DNA of 51,642 nt, taken from positions 1 through 51,642 of the forward strand of contig JAFDAJ010000007.1 in assembly GCA_019313915.1 (NCBI GenBank), given 5' to 3'. Source of the DNA: Deltaproteobacteria bacterium. GTDB lineage: Bacteria; Myxococcota_A; Polyangia; Polyangiales; Houyiibacteriaceae. Every line of letters begins with the position of its first letter. Position 1 is the stretch's first letter. Below, in pieces: positions 9,599-18,173 of the stretch. The notes under the pieces are model-generated. The model had not been told where the DNA came from. It searched no databases and was given only the letters and a program-made list of their open reading frames with translations. A program made the translations under genes and the position numbers.

Positions 9599-10504
9599 AT
9601 GGCCCGAGCGAAAGCTGCTGCCGCAAAACGACTCCCCAAAAAGCCGACCGTCGAAGAGCTCTATTTCCGGAGCGACAGCGCTTACCTTTGCCTCGTGTTG
9701 AACCGTCGAACGCGCTTCATTCGCGTCGTCGACTTTCGGGCGGGCGCGCTCCCGGCGAAGCGACTCTACATTCAATCAGTCGCTACCCAAGAGAACGTCG
9801 AGAAGGTGATCACCCTCGTCGAGAAGGACGAGGTTTCGTCGTGGACGCGCGTCGGTTTCGTGCGCGAAGGGACGATCCCTGGCTTCTACAAACGCAGTGA
9901 CGGGCATCTGTGTGGATGCGTGATCGGCGACAAGACCGCGTCGATCGAAGTCACCGACGCGTCGGCCAAGCTCACCGAGCGGACGATCAACGCAGCCAAG
10001 AAGGCCGCCCCAGACATCCCCGACAAGATCAAGGGTGTCTCGGTTCGACCGGCAACCGAAAAGGATGCCCTCTCCGCGCGCGATGCCGCATGGCGAAAGA
10101 ATCCAGCCTTTGGTTCCTTCGACATGTTCGGACGCGACGCGCAGCGCATCTACTACGACACGAGCCTTCGTCGCAGCAAGACCAACTACATCTCGGCCGA
10201 GTTCCAAGACTGCTTTGGGCACGCCCTCATCGAGGTGCTGCGACTGCCCACGACCGAGAACGAGATGCTCGCCATAATCGAGGGCCTGCGCACGCTCTCG
10301 GAGAACCTCCAGGAGCGAGGGATCGTGGCTACGTTCGCGTTCGCGCCCAACGACAATGTCGAGATTTCAACTGCATTCGTGGCCGCTGGCTACCGTAAGA
10401 CGGGTCTCCTCGCACAGGGGATTCTCGACACCGACGGCGGCCGAAAAGACGCGATTCTGTGGACTCACAAGTTTGTCGACGCGCTTGCCGCGGAATACGA
10501 GTAA
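9599..10504 (+). CDS. GNAT-fold protein resembling beta-lysine N-acetyltransferase AblB
   Basis: EGTIPGFYKRSDGHLCGCVIG and C-terminal ISAEFQDCFGHALIEVLRLPTT...GIVATFAFAPNDNVEISTAFVAAGYRKTG; remembered family resemblance. Confidence 0.55.
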   Translation: MARAKAAAAKRLPKKPTVEELYFRSDSAYLCLVLNRRTRFIRVVDFRAGALPAKRLYIQSVATQENVEKVITLVEKDEVSSWTRVGFVREGTIPGFYKRSDGHLCGCVIGDKTASIEVTDASAKLTERTINAAKKAAPDIPDKIKGVSVRPATEKDALSARDAAWRKNPAFGSFDMFGRDAQRIYYDTSLRRSKTNYISAEFQDCFGHALIEVLRLPTTENEMLAIIEGLRTLSENLQERGIVATFAFAPNDNVEISTAFVAAGYRKTGLLAQGILDTDGGRKDAILWTHKFVDALAAEYE

Positions 10505-10514
10505 GCCAGCCGCG

Positions 10515-10817
10515 ATGCCCACCTACGATTACCGTTGCGACAACTGCGGCCACGAGTTTGAGCGCCAGCAGCGCATCACCGAAAACCCGCTCAAGAAGTG
10601 CCCAAAGTGCAGCAAGGACAAGGCGCGCCGCATGATCGGTGGTGGCGGCTTCATCCTCAAGGGCGGTGGGTGGGAGTCGGATTTGTATTCCGGGCCGTCG
10701 AACCGGTCAGAGAGTCCCGCCAAGAAGAGTGATGACTCGAGCTCGTCGGACTCCTCGACGACCAAGTCGGATAACAGCACGACCAAGTCCGACTCGACGA
10801 GCAAGTCCGACTCCTGA
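10515..10817 (+). CDS. FmdB-family zinc ribbon protein with Ser/Lys/Asp-rich tail
   Basis: MPTYDYRCDNCGHEFERQQ...KKCPKCSKDKARRMIGGGGFILKG; internal ATG at 10515 is the natural start. Confidence 0.9.
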   Translation: MPTYDYRCDNCGHEFERQQRITENPLKKCPKCSKDKARRMIGGGGFILKGGGWESDLYSGPSNRSESPAKKSDDSSSSDSSTTKSDNSTTKSDSTSKSDS

Positions 10818-10820
10818 ACA

Positions 10821-10916
10821 CTGACACTGTCACTAACACTGTCGCTGACACTGTCGCTGTCGCTGACACTGTCGCTGTCGCTGCCGCTGTCGCTGTCGCT
10901 GTCGCTGTCGCTGTCG
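10821..10916. repeat. Hexanucleotide array, 16 units of CTG(A/T/C)C(A/G)
   Basis: ctgaca ctgtca ctaaca ctgtcg ctgaca ctgtcg ctgtcg ctgaca ctgtcg ctgtcg ctgccg then five ctgtcg; fills the gap between two stop codons. Confidence 0.96.
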
Positions 10917-10922
10917 GCGGCT

Positions 10923-13139
10923 CTACGCCGGCTCCAAGTACGACGCGATGATCTTGCGCGTGCCCCAGCCGGGGAAGTGTACGGAAACCCGTGGCGGGGA
11001 TCCTTGCATCACCTCGGTCACCTCGCCGACTCCGAACTTTGGGTGCCGCACTTGCACGCCACGCCGTAGGCCCTCGAGATCGGGCAGGTCGGAAGCTTCG
11101 CTGTAGTCTATGTAGCTGTCTGTTGGGTCTCGGCTGGGCTCCAAGGGGGCTGTAGGGCGTGACGCGGAGCTCGATCTAGCGCCGATCCATTCGATGTCTT
11201 CACCCGGCAACTCGGTCAGGAACCGTGAAGGTATGCCGACGCGTTGCTGACCGAAGATTCTCCGAATCGCGGCAAAGCTGAGGACTAGCCGCTGCTTGGC
11301 GCGGGTGAATGCCACGTACGCGAGCCGCCGCTCCTCTTCGAGCTCCTCCGGGTCTTCCCAGGGGTCGATTCCCTTGAACGGGAATACCTGCTCTTCGAGG
11401 CCGGTCACCATCACGACCGGGAACTCCAAGCCCTTGGCGGCATGCACGGTCATCAGAGTCACCCGATCTCCGCCCGCGGCCTCGTCGGCCGAAGTGTGTA
11501 GCGTCACGTTTTCGAGGAAGTCTGCCAGCGTGGATTCGGTGTGCTCGCGCTCGAACTCGTCCATCGAGGCGACGAGTTCCTGGATGTTCTGGAACCGTGC
11601 GTCAGCCTCGGGCGTATCGTCGTGCTTCAGCATCTCGGCGTACCCGCTCTGGTTCACGAGCTCGGCGCCGATCTCACCGAGTGGGGCGCCGGAAGCCGCA
11701 ACGTCGCGGAGGCCGGACATGAGGCCGGCGAATGCGCTGAGACGCTTGCGGGCTGCGCTGCCAAACTGTGCAAGCGTAAGCTCGTCGTCGAGGAGATCCG
11801 AAAGGGTTCGCGTTTGCTCCGCGGCAGAATCGAGCAGGCGCGTGATGGTCGTCTTACCGATACCCCTCGACGGCGTGTTGATGATGCGAAGCAGGCTCAT
11901 GTCGTCCGCGGGGTTGATCATCACTCGCAGATAAGCGAGCAGATCTTTGACCTCCGCCCGATCGTAGAAGCGCATCCCACCGACGATGCGGTAGCTGATG
12001 TTGGCGCTTCGAAGCGACTCCTCGATGACGCGCGACTGAGCATGCGTTCGATAGAAAACCGCGACGTCACAAAGGCGGTGCCCCTGGGAGATGAGCTCGC
12101 GCACGCCTCGCCGCACCAGACGTGCCTCGTCGCGCTCATCCATTGTGCGCACGACCAAGATGGCGTCACCCTCTGGGTTGTCGGTCCAAAGCTCCTTCGG
12201 CTCGCGATCCGTATTGCGAACGATCACCGCGTTCGCAGCCCGGAGGATTCGCTGCGTCGAACGATAGTTTTGCTCGAGCTTGACGAGCGTGGCGTCCGGA
12301 AACGATGCGCGGAAGTCGAGGATGTTGCGGCGGTCTGCACCGCGCCATCGGTAGATACTTTGGTCGTCGTCACCTACGACGCACAAGTTGCGGTGCCCCT
12401 CCGAGAGCAGCTGAACGAGCCGGAATTGCGCGTGATTGGTGTCTTGGAATTCGTCCACGAGCACATGCGAGAAGCGGCCGACCACCGCTTCGCGAAAGGA
12501 CTCGTCAGATTCGAGCGCGCGCACGGTGCGGTAAATCAAGTCACCAAAGTCGAGGGCGTGGGCTTGCTGAAGGCGTTCTTCGTAGGTCGTGTACACCCGG
12601 CGCACGACCTCGGAATAGGTGTCGGGCGTCTCGATGTCGGCGGGCCCCTGAACCTCTTGCTTGGCGCGGTTGATCCGGCCTGCCATGGCCTTGGGCTGAT
12701 ATCGCTTCTCGTCGAGGCCCAGGTCGCGAAGCACACGCTTGACCAGCGCCAGCTGATCCTGGTCGTCGTAAATGGTGAAGTCCTTGGAGAGCCCGAAGCT
12801 CTCTCCGTGGCGCCTGAGCAACCGGGCGCAGGTGGCGTGGAACGTGCCCACCTGAACGGCGGCCCCCTGCTCGCCGAGCAAACCCAGCAAGCGCTCCCGC
12901 ATCTCGCCAGCCGCCTTGTTGGTGAAGGTGACCGCGAGAATCCGCCAGGGCGCCGCGTCATGCGTCGTGATCAGGTGCGCGATGCGAAACGTGATCACGC
13001 GGGTCTTGCCGCTTCCCGCGCCCGCAAAGACCACGAGCGGCCCCCCCTCGTGAACGACTGCTTCGCGCTGACGAGAATTCAGAGAGCCCAGATCCAGCAC
13101 CGACTGAACGTAGCTGTCTGCTTCCCGAAAACCAGGCAA
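10923..13139 (-). CDS. pcrA: UvrD/PcrA-type ATP-dependent DNA helicase
   Basis: LNSRQREAVVHEGGPLVVFAGAGSGKTRVI, VDEFQDTN, VVGDDDQSIYRWRGAD, C-terminal HPKFGVGEV. Confidence 0.95.
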   Translation of the reverse strand: MPGFREADSYVQSVLDLGSLNSRQREAVVHEGGPLVVFAGAGSGKTRVITFRIAHLITTHDAAPWRILAVTFTNKAAGEMRERLLGLLGEQGAAVQVGTFHATCARLLRRHGESFGLSKDFTIYDDQDQLALVKRVLRDLGLDEKRYQPKAMAGRINRAKQEVQGPADIETPDTYSEVVRRVYTTYEERLQQAHALDFGDLIYRTVRALESDESFREAVVGRFSHVLVDEFQDTNHAQFRLVQLLSEGHRNLCVVGDDDQSIYRWRGADRRNILDFRASFPDATLVKLEQNYRSTQRILRAANAVIVRNTDREPKELWTDNPEGDAILVVRTMDERDEARLVRRGVRELISQGHRLCDVAVFYRTHAQSRVIEESLRSANISYRIVGGMRFYDRAEVKDLLAYLRVMINPADDMSLLRIINTPSRGIGKTTITRLLDSAAEQTRTLSDLLDDELTLAQFGSAARKRLSAFAGLMSGLRDVAASGAPLGEIGAELVNQSGYAEMLKHDDTPEADARFQNIQELVASMDEFEREHTESTLADFLENVTLHTSADEAAGGDRVTLMTVHAAKGLEFPVVMVTGLEEQVFPFKGIDPWEDPEELEEERRLAYVAFTRAKQRLVLSFAAIRRIFGQQRVGIPSRFLTELPGEDIEWIGARSSSASRPTAPLEPSRDPTDSYIDYSEASDLPDLEGLRRGVQVRHPKFGVGEVTEVMQGSPPRVSVHFPGWGTRKIIASYLEPA

Positions 13140-13258
13140 AAACCAGCACTCCGGGAACCAGGGGGCGTCGATAGCTGGCCTTCGCGGTGTTTTACGCGTA
13201 GACCCTCACGCGTGGGTCGCGACGGCGACTAACCCCTTGAAAACGTCGAGGATCTTGG

Positions 13259-13918
13259 GTGAATCAACCGCTGTCCAATGCGTCCAAATCCAAGGAGGCC
13301 TCCGAGGAGTCCTCCAAGAAGGGCGACCATGACTTGGTGCAACGCGTACAGGCAGGAGATTCCGGGGCTTTTCGGACGCTGTTCGATAAGTATCATCGAC
13401 GGGCGTTTGCCGTGGCCATGGGCGTCGTCAAGAACGAAGATGATGCCCTCGACGCCGTTCAAGAGGCTTTCGTCAAGGTCCACAAGAATATACACAAGTT
13501 TCAAGGGAGCTCGAGCTTCTATACTTGGCTCTATCGTATCGTCATGAATGTCTCCATCGACCACGTTCGGCGCACCAGCAGGCGGAAGAGCCTCGACTTC
13601 GACGAGCGTGTGCTGCATGAGGAAAGTGAGGTCGCGGGAGACGGCGCGCTGCTGCCGCGTGTCACCAACGCCAACCCGGGTAAGGCGGCTCTTCGCGCCG
13701 AGCTAGGAAGCGCCATCCAGGCCGCGCTGGAGGAGCTGCCCGAGCACCACCGCGCAGTGATCGTGCTCCGAGAGATTGAAGGCATGAGCTACGAGGAGAT
13801 GGCGGAAGCCCTGGAAGTGCCCAAAGGGACGATCATGAGCCGTTTGTTTCACGCGAGAAAGAAGATGCAGGTCGCGCTTGCCCCGTATCTTTCAGGAGAG
13901 GCGATTTCCGAGGATTAG
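13259..13918 (+). CDS. ECF-family RNA polymerase sigma factor
   Basis: Region 2 DDALDAVQEAFVKVHKNIHKFQGSSSFYTWLYRIVMN; region 4 REIEGMSYEEMAEALEVPKGTIMSRLFHARKKM; GTG start. Confidence 0.94.
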   Translation: MNQPLSNASKSKEASEESSKKGDHDLVQRVQAGDSGAFRTLFDKYHRRAFAVAMGVVKNEDDALDAVQEAFVKVHKNIHKFQGSSSFYTWLYRIVMNVSIDHVRRTSRRKSLDFDERVLHEESEVAGDGALLPRVTNANPGKAALRAELGSAIQAALEELPEHHRAVIVLREIEGMSYEEMAEALEVPKGTIMSRLFHARKKMQVALAPYLSGEAISED

Positions 13919-13920
13919 CC

Positions 13921-14451
13921 ATGGAGAGCCCGAAAACAGAAGACGATAGGCTTCAGATGTTCTTCGACGGAGAGCTCGCTCCGGAGGAGGAAGCCGCTGT
14001 GCGCCGTGACCTCGAGGGGTCGCCGGAGGGCGCGGCGCAGTTGCATGAGTGGGAGCAGCTCCGCCAGGCGATGAAGGGGGTTTCCACGGACTGGGCGGCT
14101 AACATCGACTCCGAAGCGCTGTTCGCGCGAATCGAGTCCGAGATCAACGCCCCCGTGGTTCCAATCGAACGACCGAAGCAGGAGCAGCCTGTATTGAGGG
14201 TCGTTCCGGGCGGCCGCGAGCGGCGTGTGTGGGGCGGCGTGGCGACCGGGTTCGCGGCCGCCGCAGCGATCTTCTTGGCCGTGATGGCATGGCCGGAGTC
14301 TCATCTCGACCCGGCACCGGCCGCGCGAGGCTCCGAGGTGGTCGAAGTCGATTTCGGTTCCAACACGGGGACGATCTTCGAGGTCGAAGGTGGTGCCGGC
14401 GAATCTTTGGCCGTCATTTGGATCGATGACGAAGAGGTAGGGCTTCCATGA
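13921..14451 (+). CDS. Putative anti-sigma factor (single TM)
   Basis: N-terminal MFFDGELAPEEEAAVRRDLEGSPEG, one TM, directly after the sigma gene. Confidence 0.75.
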   Translation: MESPKTEDDRLQMFFDGELAPEEEAAVRRDLEGSPEGAAQLHEWEQLRQAMKGVSTDWAANIDSEALFARIESEINAPVVPIERPKQEQPVLRVVPGGRERRVWGGVATGFAAAAAIFLAVMAWPESHLDPAPAARGSEVVEVDFGSNTGTIFEVEGGAGESLAVIWIDDEEVGLP

Positions 14452-14960
14452 GTCTCATTCGACACTTGCTGGTAATCGCCATCTTGTTTGGCGCTTCTGT
14501 GAGCTCTGGCGCTTCCGCGCAGAGCAACTCTTTGGCGAGATCGGATCGCGCTTCGACGACGTCGAGCGTCCCGGCCGAAGTGCTCGTGGTCCTGGCCAAA
14601 GAGGAGCCGGGCGACATCGACCCACAGCTCAAGAAGCTGACCGCCCTCCGCAGGCCGCCGTTCAACTCCTTCCGCTCGATGAAGATCTTGTCCCGGCCCA
14701 AGCTCAAGCTGACTCCCGGCAAAGACGCGTTGGTTTCGTTGCCGAACGGCCGCCGGATGAAGTTGACTCTGCTCCGGGTGATGCCCGATGGGCGCTACAA
14801 AGTGAAAGCCGCGATCAACCGGCCCAACAAATCCGACTATCTGCCACTTCTGCAGGTCGTTGCCTCCGCCGGGGATCCGTTCTTCGTCGCTGGGCAAACC
14901 TACCAGGGCGGGACGCTCGTGGTTGGCGTCATCGTCGACCCTAAGAAGACCGCGCAATAG
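14448..14960 (+). CDS. Hypothetical secreted protein
   Basis: Signal peptide MSLIRHLLVIAILFGASVSSGASAQS; 4-nt overlap with anti-sigma gene. Confidence 0.7.
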   Translation: MSLIRHLLVIAILFGASVSSGASAQSNSLARSDRASTTSSVPAEVLVVLAKEEPGDIDPQLKKLTALRRPPFNSFRSMKILSRPKLKLTPGKDALVSLPNGRRMKLTLLRVMPDGRYKVKAAINRPNKSDYLPLLQVVASAGDPFFVAGQTYQGGTLVVGVIVDPKKTAQ

Positions 14961-15677
14961 GTGCGGGCCGACGACCCAGATGTGATCGAGATCGAAGGCC
15001 CTCCCCCGCTCGAGCAGCCAGCCGAAATCGTCATTGAAGCACTCTCGCCGGTCGTCACGCCCGAGCGTCTGGAACGAATCGAAGAGGTCGTGCGGAACCG
15101 AACCGATCGCCTCGTCTTGGTGCTGGACTGCATCGCCGACCCGCACAACTCGAGCGCGGTGTTGCGAAGCGCAGATGCCTTCGGCGTCCAGACGGTGCAC
15201 GTGATCGTCGGAGAGCACGGGTTTCGCGCGTCCCGGGGCGTGTCGAAAGGCACGCATCGATGGCTGGATGTCATTCGCTATCGGAACGCCGAGGCGTGCG
15301 TGCGGCGCCTCAAGCAGGACGGCTACGCGATTTACGTCGCCGCCATGGGTGCCGACACTACTCCGGAAGAGCTGCGCGGCACGCCTCGCTTGGCGGTAGT
15401 GTTCGGCAATGAGCACCGCGGTGTGTCGCCTGAGATGCGGAGCCTCGCCGATGGGACGTTTGCGATTCCGATGTGCGGCTTCGTTGAGAGCCTCAACATT
15501 TCGGTCGCTGCCGCCATCACGATGCAGACTCTCGCGCGGGACGGCAGGCCGCGTCTGCCGGGGGAGCGACACCAGGAGCTCAAGGCGAGATTCCTAATGA
15601 ATTCGGTACAGAAGGCCGACCAAGTGATCGAGAAATTCCTCGGGAATGATCAGGCTGGCTCAACTGTCGTGAATTAG
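14961..15677 (+). CDS. trmH: SpoU/TrmH family RNA 2'-O-methyltransferase
   Basis: DPHNSSAVLRSADAFGVQTV, VFGNEHRGVS, IPMCGFVESLNISVAAAI; GTG start. Confidence 0.88.
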   Translation: MRADDPDVIEIEGPPPLEQPAEIVIEALSPVVTPERLERIEEVVRNRTDRLVLVLDCIADPHNSSAVLRSADAFGVQTVHVIVGEHGFRASRGVSKGTHRWLDVIRYRNAEACVRRLKQDGYAIYVAAMGADTTPEELRGTPRLAVVFGNEHRGVSPEMRSLADGTFAIPMCGFVESLNISVAAAITMQTLARDGRPRLPGERHQELKARFLMNSVQKADQVIEKFLGNDQAGSTVVN

Positions 15678-15722
15678 GGGGAAGGCGCCAAGCAGGGGAT
15701 GCTATAGGCGCCGGCGGACGAG

Positions 15723-18173
15723 ATGGTAGGGAAGCAAACCCAGAAGACAAAGCGCAAGCCGACCAAGCGCAAGGCAACCAAGCGCAAGCCGACCAAACGC
15801 AAGAGGCGGAAGCCGACACGCACGTCGATGCTGCCAAAGCTGATCGGCACGGCGCTGGTGGTGGGCGCGTTGGTCGTGCTGGGGACGTACGCGTACTTCA
15901 GCCGTGACCTTCCATCCGTCAGCGCCCTTCGCGACTACAAGCCCCAGCAGACCACGCGCGTATATGACCGTCACAAGAAGGTCATTGGGGAGATATTCTC
16001 CGAGCGCCGGACCGTGATTCCGATGTCGAAGGTCCCCCGGCATATGGTTCTCTCGGTGCTTGCCGCCGAAGATGCGGATTTCTACGAGCACGAAGGGCTC
16101 GACTACAACGGCATCCTTCGCGCCGTAGGGCGCGACATCGTCGCGGGGCGGGCGGCACAGGGCGGAAGCACCATCACACAGCAAGTGGTCAAGCTGATGC
16201 TCCTGACTCCGGAACGCACGCTGTCTCGAAAGGTTCGGGAGCTCATCTTGGCGCGACGGTTGGAGAACGAGCTCTCCAAGAACGAGATCCTGCACCTCTA
16301 CCTCAACCACGTGAACTTTGGCCGTGGGCGGTACGGGATCCAGGAAGCGGCGAGATACTACTTCGCGAAGGACGCAGGCGATCTCACCCTGGCCGAGTCG
16401 GCCATGTTGGCCGGTGTTCCACAGGCGCCGACGCGCCTTTCGCCGCGGCGCAATCCTGAAGCGGCCAAGCGTCGCCAGGCGTACGTGCTGTCGCAACTGC
16501 AAGCAAAGCGGGAGGTCTACTGGCCGGATTTGAGTGAAGCGGCGATCACCGCGGCGCGCAAAGAGAAGGTCGAACTGGCTCCGCTGCCCGAGGGTTCTGG
16601 CAAGGCTCCGGAGGTGCTGTCGATCGCGCGGCAGGCGCTGCGCGCGGCGGTGGGTGACGAGGCGCTGGGCGAAGGCGGCTACGAGGTCCACACCACGATC
16701 GACCTCTCGCTGCAAAAGCAAGCGCGGGAGGCACTGCAACGTGGCCTGCGCGCGGTCGACGAGCGGCAAGGGTACAAAGGGCCGTTTCGCCGGACGAGGC
16801 GCCGCGGCGCGCCGAAGGCCACCAAGTCGGCCACGTCACTGCGAATGGGCAGAACGTACATTGCGCGCGTAACTGGCGTCGACGACGAGAACGAAAGCAT
16901 CCGGATCGATGTCGCAGGTCATCCGGCCGTCCTTCCGATGCGCGACGCCGCCCGGTACAACCCGGACGGCCGACGGGCCTCGGCGTTCACCAAGAAGGGC
17001 GACCTCCTCCCGGTGTCGATCACGCAGATGGGCGGAGAAGAAGACCCCGCGGTCGCGCGAATGGAGCGAGGCCCCGAAGGCGCGGTCGTCGTCATCGAAC
17101 CCCGCTCGCGACACGTGCTGGCCCTGGTCGGAAGCTTTGCCGCGGTGAGCGGCTTCAATCGGGCGACGCAGGCGATTCGTCAGCCCGGCAGTGCTTTCAA
17201 GCCGCTGGTGTACGCGCGCGCGATTCAGTCGCGCCGGTTCACGGCGGCATCATTGGTCGTCGACGCGCCGGCGGTGTACGAGGAGTGGAAACCGCGGAAC
17301 TACGAGCAGTGGAACTACCAGGGCGCCGTTCGGCTCCGTCAGGCGCTGGCGCGCTCGATCAACATGGTTGCCATTCGAGTGGTGGAGGACATCGGGGTGC
17401 ACGATGTCGCGGAGTTTGCGCGACAGGATGGCATTGCCACCAAGCTCGCAGAAGACATGGCGCTTGCGCTTGGGGCGAGCGGCGTGAAGCCGATTGAGCT
17501 CACCAACGCCTATGCCACGTTTGCTGCGGGCGGACGCTGGGCGCCGACGCGGATCGTGAGCAAGATCGTCGCTCCCGACGGAACACGCGTACAACTCGCG
17601 CGCGGCGAGCCAGCTCGTGACGTGATGACGCCAAGCGAAGCGTACGTGATGACCAGCATGCTGCGAAGCGTGGTGACTGAGGGAACGGGCTCGCCCGCGC
17701 AGCGACTCGAGCGCGCGGTCGTTGGCAAGACCGGCACGAGCAACGAGGCTCGGGACGCATGGTTCGTGGGTTTCTCACCTTCGGTCGTCGCCGGGGTGTG
17801 GGTTGGCTTCGATGACTCGCGACCCCTCGGCAGGCGCGAGACCGGTACGAGGACCGCGCTTCCGATTTGGATCGACGTCATGGATGCCGCGGACACGACG
17901 CCTAAGGAAACCGACTTCGCAATGCCGAGTGGTGTGACGAGGGCTCTCGTCGACCCCGCGTCGGGGTTGCTGGCCTACGAGGGCCAAGAAGACGCCTTCG
18001 AAGAGGTCTTCCTCACGGGGACGGCCCCGGTCGAAGTCGCAAGGCCACCGGATGTCGCCGACCCGAACCTGTTCTTGATGGAGCAATACGAGGAAGAAGG
18101 CGGCAGCGAATCGACCGAGACCGCACCGCCCCCGCGTGAAGAACGCGTCCTCGGCGGCATGGCCCCGCCATGA
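15723..18173 (+). CDS. Class A penicillin-binding protein (PBP1A-type)
   Basis: AEDADFYEHEGLDYNGILRA, GGSTITQQVVKLML, transpeptidase QPGSAFKPLVYARA and KTGTSNEARDAWFVGFSP. Confidence 0.95.
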   Translation: MVGKQTQKTKRKPTKRKATKRKPTKRKRRKPTRTSMLPKLIGTALVVGALVVLGTYAYFSRDLPSVSALRDYKPQQTTRVYDRHKKVIGEIFSERRTVIPMSKVPRHMVLSVLAAEDADFYEHEGLDYNGILRAVGRDIVAGRAAQGGSTITQQVVKLMLLTPERTLSRKVRELILARRLENELSKNEILHLYLNHVNFGRGRYGIQEAARYYFAKDAGDLTLAESAMLAGVPQAPTRLSPRRNPEAAKRRQAYVLSQLQAKREVYWPDLSEAAITAARKEKVELAPLPEGSGKAPEVLSIARQALRAAVGDEALGEGGYEVHTTIDLSLQKQAREALQRGLRAVDERQGYKGPFRRTRRRGAPKATKSATSLRMGRTYIARVTGVDDENESIRIDVAGHPAVLPMRDAARYNPDGRRASAFTKKGDLLPVSITQMGGEEDPAVARMERGPEGAVVVIEPRSRHVLALVGSFAAVSGFNRATQAIRQPGSAFKPLVYARAIQSRRFTAASLVVDAPAVYEEWKPRNYEQWNYQGAVRLRQALARSINMVAIRVVEDIGVHDVAEFARQDGIATKLAEDMALALGASGVKPIELTNAYATFAAGGRWAPTRIVSKIVAPDGTRVQLARGEPARDVMTPSEAYVMTSMLRSVVTEGTGSPAQRLERAVVGKTGTSNEARDAWFVGFSPSVVAGVWVGFDDSRPLGRRETGTRTALPIWIDVMDAADTTPKETDFAMPSGVTRALVDPASGLLAYEGQEDAFEEVFLTGTAPVEVARPPDVADPNLFLMEQYEEEGGSESTETAPPPREERVLGGMAPP

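Noticed and set aside
11541-13232. 563-aa + strand ORF opposite the helicase
   Set aside because: Antisense shadow ORF in high-GC coding DNA; the minus-strand helicase has clear motifs throughout.
15723-15830. Lys/Arg-rich repeat (TKRKPTKRKATKRKPTKRKRRKP) as part of the hexamer family
   Set aside because: In-frame 12-bp coding repeat of a different sequence (accaagcgcaag); a basic cytoplasmic tail of the PBP, unrelated to CTGNCR arrays.
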